Of a stretch of 64,000 nucleotides of DNA, positions 24,613 through 39,600 are shown one piece after another; position 1 is the stretch's first letter, and every line of letters starts with the position of its first letter. The notes below the pieces were generated by a model. That model was not told the origin of the DNA, searched no databases, and worked only from the letters and a program-made list of their open reading frames with translations. The stretch comes from Siphonodentalium dalli (lineage: Eukaryota > Mollusca > Scaphopoda > Gadilida > Siphonodentaliidae), in NCBI GenBank assembly GCA_032622095.1, contig CP136065.1, forward strand, positions 21,318,134 to 21,382,133. Reading direction: 5' to 3'. A program made the position numbers and the translations under genes.

Positions 24613-27600
24613 TTTATTCCTCCATTTCTGAAGAGTCAATATATTATAATCAAACATATACACAGAATATAAACAAGGAATTACACAAATATTTCATGCA
24701 CAAACAATTATGTACAAACACAGAGACACATGACAATATAATTGGACACACATATATAGTGGCATGGGAACCGTAACATGCGCATCTACATGTACACGAT
24801 TACACGATGAAATGTATCCACGCAGTGATGGTTAGAGACAGGAATGAAATCTGGAGAAAAGTGTGGTGAGCTAATGTCTATTATCCCCGAACATCCAAGG
24901 TGCCAGATTTGAGCGCCTTCTCTCACCGTAAAATCGACAATCTCCAGGACATCTTCAGCGATGCCATGGAGAGAATTTGGGATATACCCAATAAACATGA
25001 GCATAAAATCTTACGAGGCTTTCAAATCAACAATTCTACCCAAGAGAAAAATTTCATCTCATGTATATCTCGGTGACCGACAGACAAATATCATACACTG
25101 TCGAATTAGAAACAATTGTAGCAATCTAAATCATGACAAAGTTGAAAATCACATTGGTGATAACCCCATGTGTAGTTGTGGAAGCCCCGTGGAAGATGCA
25201 GAACACTACTTCATGTATTGCGCCCTTTATTCACAACAACGCATAGAACTGTCACATGTTATGAGATCATTTCGAGTCACGTCCTACAAAGCGCTTCTAA
25301 AAGGAGATCTAACTTTAACCGCCAACGAGAATTGCATTCTAACAGATACAGCTTTAAAATTCATAAAAATCTTCCGGACGATTTGCGTCGTGCAACGAAT
25401 AAGCTCTTGTAAACCCACAAAATCTGAACTATCTACCATAAATGTACTTGGTGCCCAAATATCCTGTTCTGTTACTTACTCAAACGACCCCTTTCTATTT
25501 ACAATTCCCCAAACACACCGACTAACGCTCTCCACACCTTATACATATATATGCCACCAGTTGGCTTATTATTCATATGTATGTATAATTAAACTTATTA
25601 TCCCCACCACACCATTGATTTATAATAATTAACACCCCAAGTACTATCTTATCCAAGCAACCCCTCTACCATAGCCGTGCGGGTTTGGGGATGCAAACCC
25701 TGAATACGTTTTATGCAAAATCGGTGAATGCGTTCAAGTTTAAGCTTATCAGTATTAGTGATATCAGTGATGAGTTCTGTTCCATGTAGACCTCTTGGTA
25801 ATACAATAGACTTGTAAAGCTTTACTGATCTCACATGAGTTAGACCACCTGCGTACATGCCTGCATTTGACAACATGTAAAATGTGCCCCTTATCTTGAT
25901 GCATACCTCATCTACTAGGGATGAAGCGAATTTGAATTTATGTATACGAACACCTAAGTGAGTGACAGAAGTGACTTCAGTCATTTCATTTCGACCAAGA
26001 GTCCATTCCCTGTGAGATCCAGTGTGGTCGGCCTTTGATTCATTGAAGACTATTGTGTAACTTTTTGATGCATTGTATTTGTAGCGCCAAATAGAGCTGT
26101 ATGAACTGCAAATTGAGCAGAGTGATTGTAACCCAGTTGGAGTTAACGACATTAACAACATATCGTCAGCATGAGTTGGTGAACATAAATTAATTCCACC
26201 TATTTTCAGACCACATGCCGTCCGCTCAAGATCCCACAGTAACTGGTCAATGTAGATGGTGTAAAAAATCGGGGAGAGGGTACCCCCCTGCCGTGTTCCA
26301 TGCAGTACATCAATCCATTTTGAATGATATCCGTTGTATATAAGTGAACATTTCATTCCAGTTAGGAGATTGTGAATAATTCTAAGACTTTTCCCTTGGA
26401 TATTACGTTGAGCGAGTTTGAACAGTAGGCCATGTATCCACACAGTATCAATTGCCTTCCATACATCCAAGAAACATGCAAATAATTTGCTGTGGTTCTG
26501 TGATGTATAAATTCCGGAAGCAAATTTAAGTGGTTTCGAAAGTAAAATAAATATAATCATTTGGGGATCGAAACGCTTAGTGGCTGCAAGATCTTGCTCG
26601 GTGATGTGAACTGTTTCCTATTGGTATGGTTATTATCGTTCTGGACGACTTCTCCGGCTGTAGTACCATGTTTCCGAGATTATGTTGATGCCATGGCTGT
26701 GCCTTCTGGGTTAGCTCTGACGATGAATGTCATAATAATATATTTTATAGATGGCAGAGTGTAATACAAAGACCAATTCTTCTGTGACAGATTAATTAAT
26801 ATATTATAGATGAATTTGTGGTTTTTCCATACCTGATATAGAGTTTCAAATATTAATGACCGCGTCATTATTATTAGATCATTAGAACCAAACTTTTTTC
26901 TGGCATCGCTTTGACCTTTCAGTATCATAGTTAACTCAACATGACACAATGAAACAAAATCGGCGATCGTCACATGGGTGGTACACGGGTACACATTAAT
27001 TAAGCAATCTAAAGCAATCTGTGATGATCTCCTTGTGCCACGGGGTGGGGCGAATTTTTCAGTATAGAATTATATTTCACCAATGTTCCAAACTATAGTT
27101 AACCGAAAATATCTTACGCTCAACAAACGTATATATATACGTTGAATCAACCACGAATCGAATGCTTATAAAATGCATGAAAACTATGTAGTTCCAATAG
27201 TGCATGGCGATGCTATCGAAATCTGCCTGTAATAGTATGCAATTACATGCATCTCGCAAGAATCAATTAATCATGCAGGTATTTTAAGGTAATTTGTCCG
27301 TTAGAACCTTTACATGCATGTGGAACTACCGAAATTTTACTTCTCATGTCGTCAGCTCTGGCAATTATGCATGAATTCGTATATATGGTATGTTGCCGTT
27401 CATACGTTTTTCTAAGATAAATTGCCGTGTAAACTTGCAGGTTTATGAACATACCCTAAGGCAAATATTAACTCACCGAAAGACACGTCTTCTGTCATTT
27501 CTCGACCGAAGAAAGGTACAGATGGGAACAACCGCAGACTCTCCTGTAACAAATGATATATTGTATTGATCATTTGTGTGACTTTCATTTTTCGTGTGTA

Positions 27601-30600
27601 AACTGTAAAAAAAAGCGTTTATACATGTGCATTTACGTAATCTGATAGGTGAATCAATTTAGAAGCATATTATTATACCTGTAATATATATGACCCACCT
27701 TTATAATGCAATCCAAGTAACTTAAGTCCTTCACGTGGTCGGAGGTAATGGTCCGATCTGACGTTCCTGTGAATATTAAGAGAAAAATAATAGGCAGCCA
27801 TGGTAAACCACGAGGTGAAAAGCAAGTAGATGTACATGTATTTAAAGGTAATGGACGGTCCCCGCATCATCCAGTTACAACAATAACAACATAATTTCAC
27901 GAAAAGCCGATTTAGTTATCCAAATTAGTGTATCACCAATAAATACTCACAACGGTACCAAGCACGGTATCACTGCCACTTCCATATATGGTGATGCCCA
28001 TAGTGTTTGTGGAATTTGCCACACGTGTCATCACAAATGTAAACAGACATGTCCACGTATAATCGGCATGCTGTTATATAACATGTCTATTTGAATGACT
28101 AAACCATGCTTACGGATTCGTAAATAGTAACCAGCCAATCGAGAACATAACTGCCAATATTGACGAATAATGTATAAAATGAATGAAATGGCCATATGAG
28201 TAATTGGCTGGTGTTTAAAATGCTTTTAAAATAAATTTTCAAACCGCCAAGCTTGTCTTTCAGTCACCTCCCTCAAAAACCTCCAAGCTTGCATTTTAGC
28301 TACTCTGTGATATTGTGTGACCTTTCGAACTCTCGCGACGGCGTCTGCGCATGTCCATATATTTCTTGAAGAAGATCATTCGAATATTTGCTAGGGCGCC
28401 AAATATTCGACGTGGTAAAAAATAACAGATTTAAAAAATCGAAATTTGATAACTTTGAGCTTCGATGGGTGGGTTCCTCGACTCGAATCAAATAGTTTTT
28501 ACCCCTGAAGTCAATGAAATAGTAATTTAGGCAAGGGGGGGGGTCAGGGAAACAATTACGGATACAAGGTGGAAATTTTGTGTTTTGTGGACCCACCACC
28601 CCGGGAACGTAAGTTTTTTTCACCCAGGTCTGGGACACCCACCCGGGACCGTAAGTTTTTTCCACCCAGGTCTGGGACACCCACCCCCAAAATTGATGAA
28701 AATCTTGTAAATTCTACTACAATGTAAATAATGTGTTGTTCGCAGGGTAAGGGTCTCTCACTGTGTCTGCACCCGAACTGAGAGAACGCTGATCAAGTAC
28801 ACCCACAAAAAATAAACAAACAAAGCACATGGCTGAAAAATATGCCAACAAAACCAGTGACAAAACCTTTAAAAACCCAAATATTTATGGTTATAAAGGT
28901 AAAATACCCACTTTAACAGGATAGTTGTGTCCCTTATTAGCAATAGGTTAAAATATGTGCATGTGTATTGTGTAAAGTAAAAACACCATCAATTTGATTA
29001 AATAAACACAGTTCCAGTCCTCTCCATGTGGGAAATCACCGGTGAGCAATAAGTTGAGGAATATTTACCCAAATCCAAGATGGCGGCCAAAATGGCCACC
29101 AGAAATAAAAAATCGCCGATTTTAACATCAGTGAACATTATTGTCATGACAACTCCACACCTGCTTACTATTGTGAGTTGGGAACACTTAGGCGAAGATC
29201 TTTCCTTGTACCATATCCAAATAAAAGTCCCCCAAATCCAAAATGGCGCCCACAATGGCGGACAGATTTTGAAAAATCACCGAAATTCCCTCATATTCAC
29301 ATCATTGGGCATTATTGTCGAGACAACTCCACCCATGCTTACAATTGAGTTGGAAATACTGAGGTGAAGTAATTACATTACATCTCATGCAAGAAATTGT
29401 TTTCCAAATCGAAGATGGCGGCCAAAATGGCGACCGAAATTTGAAAACAAGTCTACATTCCTTTACTTTCTTACGATGGGCGTTATTGTTTCGCGATTTC
29501 TATCCACCATTACATGTTGATATGGAATAGTGATATGAAGTATTCATTAGGGTTTGGCAATTGATATTCACAGCCAAGATCGCTGCTAAATTGGCGGCTA
29601 GAAATTGAAAAGAAATCGATATTTTCATAACGAGGAGCTCCCCTTAAAATCATTCTAGGCGAGTGGCAAGTAGTTCTCCTACAAAATGTTGAGGCGAGTA
29701 GTATCCCAGCAGGAGATGCCGAAGGTATCTCCCGAAGGCCTGAGGGGGGGGGAGAGTATGGGAGGGGGAGGGGGGCCTCCCCCGGAAAATTTTGAAAATT
29801 AGATGCTCTGAGATTGAATCAGTGAACAACACGTTATTATGTGACTTAAGTCACTGTAGTCATGTATCGACATCAACCATGTACTTCGACCACGTGGTCA
29901 CTGTATTTATCGTTTATTCAATATATTGACTGATTTCGGCTTTTTGACAGCAAATCAATCTAATGGGTCATACATTACCGGTATTTATTTAAAAGTACTA
30001 GGGTTTCCAGAGGGATTTCAAGGAATAAGGGAACCAAGAACTTTTAAGCAATATGAATTTCTATGTTAGAGGATACCGGCGTGTATAATAAGTTTTAAAA
30101 AGCCATGATAGACTATGAGAAAAGATGAGAAAGGATTTTTGTTTTTCATTGCAATTTTTTTCCTCGACCAAAACCGGACCCACCCCATGGTTTCAGCTAT
30201 TAAAGGGAGAAATTGTGAACAAAAAATTAAAATATAGAGCCCCCCCCTCACTTGTATAAGGCTATAGCATGCACTACTATATGAATCTGATTGTTTCAAT
30301 TAATTTTGAAGCTGTAATTTGTCTCAGAAATGATTTTGGAAAAAAATTGCATGACATCAGAAAAAATCTGCATTCCGGGCTCGGGGACACCCACCCACCC
30401 GGTCCTTGTATCCTGTAATTTTTTTCCGACCCCCCCCCCCGATTTAGGGGGCGTTTAATCGGATTATGCATCTTTGAACAAAATGAGAGTAAATTATTTC
30501 ATCCTTATCAATTTGACCGCTACATCAACCGCGTCTTCCAGTTTTCTATATACATGTAGATGCGTGTATTAGTCACTGAGCCGACATACTTATGGAAACC

Positions 30601-33600
30601 CTCCACTCTGCGGAATATTGAATACTCTGTTTTTATGATAGAGCATAACATTCCACATTTGTTATGATTGTTTGCCATCTGAGAAGTGTCGCTTTCGATT
30701 CTTATGGCACTGTTTACGTTGTTGGTGTAATTTTGTCTAAATTGTTCATTTTAGTGCCATAGGGGTAAGTAATTCCGATAATACTGGGCACAATTTATTA
30801 TATAACGAGCTGACTCATGGTTTAACCTTGAAGATGTACTATCATGTAAAAGTTGTATTTTCCACAAATGTAATCAATAAACACAAACTACCCTATAATT
30901 TAAACAGCCCACCACAAACGAGTATATCGTTTTATAAGTTGGTGGCGCATAAACCGTTCGGGTATCGAGGTGAAGATACTGATATTCAACAAGTCAGTTG
31001 ACCTGGTTTTGGTTTAGCATAAACAGTTAAGACTGAGGTGTCACAATTTACTGTTTCGGGGTATCAGAAGAGTCTATCGGAAATTATGACGCATACTGTT
31101 TTCCTTTGACCATCACCACGTAATTCACATCTGAATAACCCATATGAATATAAATCCGGAACACATGCAACAATCAGATTTGTAATACGACCCTGCCTAA
31201 CTATGCTTAAAAGCCATGTCCTGATTGGCCAGTGGCCCGAGTTACCATGGCTATCTCGTTCCAGTTTTGTGGTACAATTCTACTTTTTCCAATTGTACCA
31301 CGAAAAAAATCAAAAAAATCGGTTTATTCAGATCGCCGCACGCGACTTTTCCTGTCTTTTCTAACTCCGCGCAAACGGGGCATCAACGGAGTACACCCGC
31401 ACCCGTAACCCTTTGATTGAATTTTGCTACATCTTGACAATCTTGCGAATTTTCTAGCGATTTGTCGCTTGAAACCAGTTTGGTTGCCAATGAATATGGT
31501 CCAAATGATGTTATGGTATATTGATATATGTTACGACCAAAGAAAGTTACTTAATAAGTATATTAAATGACAAAATAAATCCATTCCATGGGGCCGAGCT
31601 GTGCATTCGTCGATTCGAATCTCGATCATATTCGATATTTCGGAATCAAGTTGAAAATGAAAGCGTTTGTTCACCAGTACAGAAGGGGAATAAGATTAGT
31701 TTAGTAAACTAGATCATTTAGATCGCTTTGTGTAAGGAAAATGGTCCATAGTCGATGATCATATTCATGTTGTCGGAGTTGTCCCAACAACGTTCAAAAC
31801 AGAAATGACCGCATCGTATTTCCTGTACAATTTAAATGAAACGCACGGGCGCCGCTGAAAACACATCGTTTTTTAGCCAATCACAACGATTATTTCTAGA
31901 AGAGGTGCCTCGAAAAGTCAACGGGGGAATTTCACAACAAGACAAGACATTACCAGAGTACTCCATGCAAGAAATCGAGTACGCCCAATACGAATTACAC
32001 CACGAAATGTTTTCTCACCTGAGACCGAAAAAGCGCAGTATTTCGTTGACTTTTCAGTCGAATTGTGACCATAAACTTTCAGTCGTATTACAAAAGAAAT
32101 AAATACACGGTGTATCGGTGTGTATGGTCAAGTTGTACCACAAAAAACTGATTGTAGGACTCCGCTACGCGTCGTCCTACAATCAGTTTTTTGTGGTACA
32201 ACTTGACCATACACACCTCTACACCGTGTATTTATTTCTTAAATAATTCACTTCTATGATAATCTAAAGTCACATCGTACAAACGTTCGTCACACCTTCG
32301 TGTCGGTACGAAATTCCCTGAGTACTGAGTACGAGAGTGTACGTATATCGAACAGGTCTGCTCCGCCACATGCATTTAATATTATCCTAATTGTAGGTAC
32401 ATTCTTTGGCGATAATGCTAGGAATAAAATGTTCTTGGACATAAGTGTTCTTGTAGTTATGTGTAGTTATTAAAGTGATATGAAACACTCCGGTAGGTGA
32501 TCACATATAAATGGAGAATAATCTTGTTCAAAGTAGTAATTTTTACAAATATTAATTATATCCAAATTGACAACACACACCGTCATTCTTATATATTAAT
32601 GCAATGCAGCGACTCTCGATGGCGAAATCGTTTTCGTTAGTTTATCGCCGATAGATGCGTCCCGAATCGAGTGGTAAATATTTACATTTGAGTGTAGTTC
32701 AGACGATGTTTTCTATGGAATGGAACGGTCGATTCGCTTCATATTTCGGCGATGTTAGTAGAATAGTACGTTCCCCCAGTTGGCATAGCGCCTTGATACT
32801 AACTTATCAGTTTCACCCACCCGAACAAGTACATACTATGTCTTTAAATTGTTCACAACAAGGGCGCCAAATGTGTAGGCAAACATATTGCATGAACATA
32901 CCAATGATGCGGTCCAATTCGTCTTGTAGTTTCTTTTGTACATCTGGGTGACTGCCTACCAGATATGTTGCCCACGTGGCTGCCGCCGCTGTTGTGTCAT
33001 GACCCTGAAATGGAGTGACAATGAAGGTATCGAGTTAGACATAATGACTTAGCTGTCGTATGTCGACTCGTGCAAGTTCTGCGTATACTTATGTTGCCAA
33101 CCGCACAGACAATGACAATGACAATGCATACATATGTATTTTACATTTATTCCACACCCATTGACGTGAGCCACGTGTATTCAACTGAATCACAGCCATT
33201 GAATACATATTAGTGTATACCTCTAGTGGAATACAAGCCGGAACTATTCTTGTTGACGTTGTCGCCAAGAAAGATGACGTACATTACGTCGATCATCCGC
33301 TTCCGGTGATCCCCCCATAATTATTTGTCAGACTTAAATCACAATAAAGGTAGCTATAGTTACAATGAACGTGACATTCATGGATTGAACTTATCTGACT
33401 GAACGGTGTAGAATAAATACAGAACACAACTTGCATAATAATCTCGAATCTGTTATCGAACTCGTTGCGGACGGCGCAAAGTTATATTTCGCTCCAGCTA
33501 CGCTCCCGCGAAATATATCCTTGCGCCATCCGCAACTCATTCGATAAAAGAGTCTCGATTATGATGCGCGTTGTGTTCTGTCTATGTATAACGATTTTAA

Positions 33601-36600
33601 TTCCAGTCCATATATAGTATGGCCTTACACGCTATAACAATGACAAAGTTCTGAGCAATAGAAGCTGAATTTAGAGAAGCACGGTTGCATGCATATATAC
33701 ATTGTGTAATAATTTAAAAAAACAGTATACCCGTGTTGATTGGAGGATTTTAACGTCGTAGCATTGTTATCATTGGAGCGATTACGTGCGCTCGCGCAAC
33801 AGTATGGCGATCAGACAGATTCGTACGTTGGTGTCACCCTACTCCGTTTCACTCCATGACGTCACCAAAAACGACGTAAAACCTCGTGGCGTTCTGACAT
33901 TTTTACTGTGCCGCGTTTTTGCTATGTTTATTTTATGTGTTGTTTTCGATTATTTGTTTGTCGCCGATATCGCCATTTGTCGGGATTCCCTGTTTCTATA
34001 TTTAAAACTGGCATGCACGTAGTGAGTCTCGATTTCGATTTTTTTCTCCCAGGTCAAACTACGTCAGAGTTATGACAAAAATAGATCGACCTACATGTTC
34101 TCCATCAGAACTCTACATCAAAGAGTCTATAGACTCCTTCGGGACCTACACATACTCCTTCATTTGGGTATTTTTACTTATAATTGGGAAGTTTTATCAT
34201 TTTTGGTTCGTGCGGGAAAAGAGAGACATTCAAAACGCGATTTCGTAATTCGACGCAATAGGCTGAATAGCCTAACCTTCAGCCGAGTTCCGGGTCAAAT
34301 ACGACCAATGACGTAACACAAAACAAAACGCATTTGTTGACACAAACACCGTTTGAAGAGTTTATTATTACATAAAATGATCGTTATTGATTAATTATTG
34401 ATTAATTATTGATATGTATTGTTGCATATTGGCTGCTATCAATATTTACACAAATATTATTAATTATTTCTTATAATTGCTCCTTTGGTCAACTTTGACT
34501 ATCGGAAAATGAAAATGAAAATATGCCGGTGAAAAAAATGTAATCGATATTAAAGTCTCATCCTTTCGGCAACATGGAATTGGTTTTAATTACTTAAATG
34601 ATTAATATAGTAATTTGCCTTTTATATATGATGAAATGAGATATGGTAATTGTCTTTTTTTGCTAACATTAAATAAAATAAATTAAGTAAAACAGTGAAA
34701 TTATTTTTTTAATTATTGTTTATTACATTTTTGCGCACGTTGGCATCTCTCTGAGTGCATTCTAGTTCCGTTTTGCGCTTGTACGGAGTTTAGGGGTTGT
34801 AATTTGTAACATCAGACCACGTGACTACACGTTCGTTGTTTCAAAGCGACTGACTGATACGAGGACATCTACGTGTATAAGTATACTAACACGGGGAGTA
34901 ATTATATTTCAAATAACATTTTGGTAATTATGTGACTGTGGATGGCATGTTGGCCAAAGCCTTCTTTTGTAAACAATTGTTGCTGTTTGGAGACATGAAT
35001 TGTTTGTAAATATCCAAACTTGGGGGTGTCTGTGACTAACTGACAAAGGTTGTGATATAATATTGTAGCTTCGTTTTGGTGAGATCTGGCCATAAATCCC
35101 GGAAAATCCCGTATTAGATTAAAGTGATCGCGTCTGCCTATAATCAACAGATGCGTGCATGGACACACAACACGTTTCTGTTACAATAATTGGACATTTG
35201 TATATAGCTTTAACTCTGTTAAATTGAAACTTGTGATTCGTCTTTCACGTGTATTACAAGTAACATTAACGACGTCTAGCCTCTTCCGTATGATACACAT
35301 GTATATCTACAATGTACATAGTTACATGTAAAACAAGGATATACACAACAGAAACCATACACTCCGCACAATTGCCAGAAGCGGAATAGCTCTGCGGTCT
35401 ACTGACCCACGTGTCTAACATAATATGTGCGTGTAACCGACATGCACTGTTCACTTTTCTTTAAATGGGGTGTATGCTGTTACTTGTACATGGCAGTTGG
35501 TCTGTATTGCTACGAGTATAACGGTGGGGAATCACGTGGTTTCGAAGTTTGTGAGTACCACACATTCAAAATGTGCAAACGTACAAAAACATAATATTAA
35601 TAGAAACTGACACAAAACACAGCATGTTGACTCTTATGAGCATATGCTAATTTATTTTTAAAACAAGTTGATACCTTATTTGTACGGAAATACTCAGTAG
35701 TGTTCTATAACATTCTGACCAAAGTTGCCAGTCGGAGGTTCGTGAAATACGCAAGTACATCTAGGAGAATCCTTCGACTAACAATTTTGGACATAATGTT
35801 AGAGCAAACAACTGTGAATTTGGACACACATGAGGTATCAACTTGTTTGAAAAATAGTATATAGCATATGCTCATAGCTACAAAAATACTAATTAATATA
35901 TAATATATCAATATCATAGTTTATTACCCTTTTTATCGTTTCTGGTCGCGTTTGCGATCGCCTCGGCTATTTTGGATGTGTGATACTCATCAACTCGTTA
36001 TTCCCCACCGTGAATATCATTACCAAGACGGCATACGCGCGTAGTACGGAGAGATTCACGGGAGAATCATACATGTACCTCAAACATAAAGGTGTCCACC
36101 TCTTCCTGTATGCCGTCCATGCTCAGTGGGGAACCATCTTCGGTGCTGCATAACAGCATATCGAGGAACGCTAGGCGGCGCTTCTTTCCTGTTTCATCTA
36201 ACAACATCTCCAGCGTAAAATCTGGATACTCTTTTTTGAACTCCTTTCTTCTCTCTTCGATTATCTGTTCAACAAATTAAACAAGAAAACCATAGTCAGA
36301 AATGGTAACGCCACCAAGATTATAGTATTACATATAAATAGAAATTATAAAAAATACATAAAATATTTTGATAACAATTGCGTTTAAACAAGTAATCCTT
36401 CAAATTATTACTAACAAAGCAAGTAAATGACTATTTTTAAATTTTAATCTAAAATTTAAATGAAATAATTAAAAGATAAAATTTAGCAAGTAGTAAAAGT
36501 TAATTTTGTCATTTAATTTTTTTTTTGGATTAAATAAAGCAATAATTTAATTGTAAAATTTGGTTTAAAAAAAATGATTGACCGTGGCTCTTCCAATAAT

Positions 36601-39600
36601 TGCGCGACTGACCTGGTCAATTGTTCTTAAGAAGTTGTTTTGAGAATTACTATGGAGGCAAATAGTTATGGCTGTGGCTTCGCAAGTAATTGACTTGGTG
36701 ACGTGATGTTAACAAATCTGAACTCCAGTAAACCAAGGATGCTCCATACCAAATATAAGGTAAATAAATAATTCTTTAGAAGTTGTTTACTATGGAGGGA
36801 AAGAATTGTGGTGCTGGCTTCGCAACTATTTGACCTCATTGTAACAAATATAAATATTAGTCACTCAGGCAATAGATGTATCTATTCTGTATATTAAGTT
36901 ATTGGGTCTTACGTGTCTTGAGATGTCTAAATATTTTTTGATGGACACATCGCGCAAGCGCAAGGGACCCCGCCAATCTTCTCTGTTGTGATTCCAATTG
37001 TTGGCTTATTAAATATGCACATATGCTTAAGAAACAGTCGCGCGCGAAGCGCGCTCCCGTAGGTCAGGTTTTGCATCCCAGTTAATGAAAATATCATTGA
37101 AATAATCGGTTTCCCCCCAATAAACATCCATATATTCAATATACATGTTTTTGGAGCAGAATTAGGTAGACCATATTGGACGCCATAATTATGCTGTGGT
37201 TAAGTGGTCAATTACTTTGAACACTACTGTATGTAGATGGAGTTATCATTAGACCTCACATCCTTATATGGGATGCAGTAATGCCCAAAGTAATTGACCA
37301 CTTAACCACAGCAGAATTATGGGTAATTTTCAGGATTTAAATAACTATACCGATGAAAATAAAAATAATAATTTAGGCCGGAATAAGATGTTGGGTTGGT
37401 TATATGGACTCGAAGAAAAAGGGGTTCGTACCGATGAACTGACATAAATTAGTGGAGCGATGTTGCCATGTAATGCATCGCGACTGTACTAAAGCAGCAA
37501 TGATATAAAATTGGGGGGGGGGGGGGTTGAAATTATCTCTATCTCTATAGTTGGCATCAGAATTATATTGAAAGGAATAGCAATTGATATACGTATACGG
37601 TATACTATAGTAATACCATAGACATATAAGTACAAGTATCACGCGATAAAATATTACGTAACGTGACTATAGCGATGAAAAAAATAAATAAATTGGACCG
37701 GGATTAGAGGTTGGGTTGGTTATATGTGGATAATTGGATATGTAATTCATACCGATGAAACGATACAAATTAGTGGAGCGATAAAGACCAATGTTGACAC
37801 TTAGTCAGGCTATGCGGGGAAAATAGGGGTTGATACGATAGACCGAAATAAATTTGTCGAGTGATAATGAACAATGTTGACGTATAAAGTAACGCGACTG
37901 TACTGTCGCACAATTATCAGGTAGAGCCGGTCAAATATGGACTCTGGTGCCCAATATGGAACAGCTCAGAAAACATTTGCAGGGCCCTAAAATTTATTTA
38001 ACATGGGATCTGCCATACAAATCGATTTATGTTGATAAATCTCTTATTTTTCAAAATTTTAAGCTGAGACTTGGTGTGTCTGCGTGGGATACTTATATAT
38101 TGCTAAAATGATAGGGTACAGCACATAATTATGTTTTAGATGGAACAAATGAATTTTTTTCGATGATAAAATTTAACATAGCATTTGCCATTAAAATCGA
38201 TTTATGTCGATAAAACTGTCATTTTTCAAAATTTTGAGTTGAGACTTCGTGTGTCTCTGTGTAATACATATATATTCTTAAAATGACAGAGTCCAGCGCG
38301 TAATTATGTTTTAGATGGAAGAAATTGAATTTGTGTTCGATAAAAAATTTACAGCGTGTACGGCCGTACTACGAGTCTATGGGTAATCGAACTAGTACGC
38401 TATTTTATAAACAAACTTTTGTCAATAGCCGTTTTGGTCAAACTAAACCTTTTTCGACCGGAACAGCAGATCCGAATAGTAGCTAAGATGTATTTAGATA
38501 GAATTATCAAAAAAATTTGACCGATTATGGAGCATTTTAAGAGAATCGAGTGGGGAAATCTTGGTGACATTTTCATAAAACACGCCGATAATTCCACAAA
38601 ATAAAAGATGGCGGTTATCACAATAGAACAGGCATAACATTACCCATAATTCACTTCACTACACCAGGGGCTCACAATGGGTTATATATTATTTTCAGGC
38701 TATCAGATTATTTATATTTTCAACAACATATTATTACACCGGTCACTTTAAGTTTACAATTTCAGCCTGTCCTGACTCTATCGATACGATTTATCATATT
38801 TTCAAAAACACATTATACACCGGTGGCGTTAACTTTACAACTTCAGCATCTACGTGATTCTATCGGTACGATTGAGTAAGGTACACAAAAAAATCTCCAA
38901 GAAAACACCAGGAGCTCCCAATGGGTTATACATTATTTTCAGGCTATCAGATTATTTATATTTTCAACAACATATTATTACACCGGTGACTTTAAGTTTA
39001 CAATTTCAGCCTGTCCTGACTCTATCGATACGACTTATCATATTTTCAAAAACATATTATACACCGGTGGCGTTAACTTTACAAATTCAGCATCTACGTG
39101 ATTCTATCGGTACGATTGAGTAAGGTACAAAAACAAATCTCCAAGAATACATTCGTCCAGTCCACCACACAATATCAAAATCTCCGAAACAACTTACACC
39201 ACTATGTGGCGTAATTATTATTACTGTAGAACCACTACAAATGTCACCGTTGTCCGATTCGCCATTAGTGCATATTTCTGGGGTCCGACCCATACTCATT
39301 GAAGAATATATGTTGGTCATTATCGACGACTAGTCTAGATACACGATTGTTGAGATTTTATGCTATCGACATAATCAAATACTGTGATACAAGACACAGT
39401 ACTGTGATTCACAAGTTTTTCACAATTTTCGGTGTTTGCAGTATTCTAAAAACTGAAAATGGACCGCCATTGAACTCACACAAAAAAGACAGCGTGCAGA
39501 AAAGTTATGTTTCGCAAATCGCAAAATGAATCCGTATTGGCCGAAAGCAAATTGAGAAGCTGAGAGATTTATGAGAACTTTTAAAAGTGCCGTAATAGCG

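Larger units (their letters stand above)
27767..32901. other. CYP4 intron
   Basis: Contains the rearranged family A MITE, CCACCC/TTTTTTCC repeat patches (28590-28690, 30380-30445), a diverged repeat built on AAGATGGCGGC and a snap-back palindrome at 32101. No further exon is required by phase. An 88-codon plus ORF at 31836-32102 resembles nothing known. Confidence 0.6.

Noticed and set aside
24415-24663. ORF with (YI)n
   Set aside because: Translation of the AT microsatellite.
24900-26565. Twin-priming inversion of one retrotransposon
   Set aside because: The two parts are tail-to-tail, whereas twin priming leaves the inverted 5' part head-to-head with the 3' part.
31836-32102. 88-codon plus-strand ORF
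   Set aside because: Starts with a normal ATG but matches nothing and ends in a fold-back element; not strong enough to call a gene.
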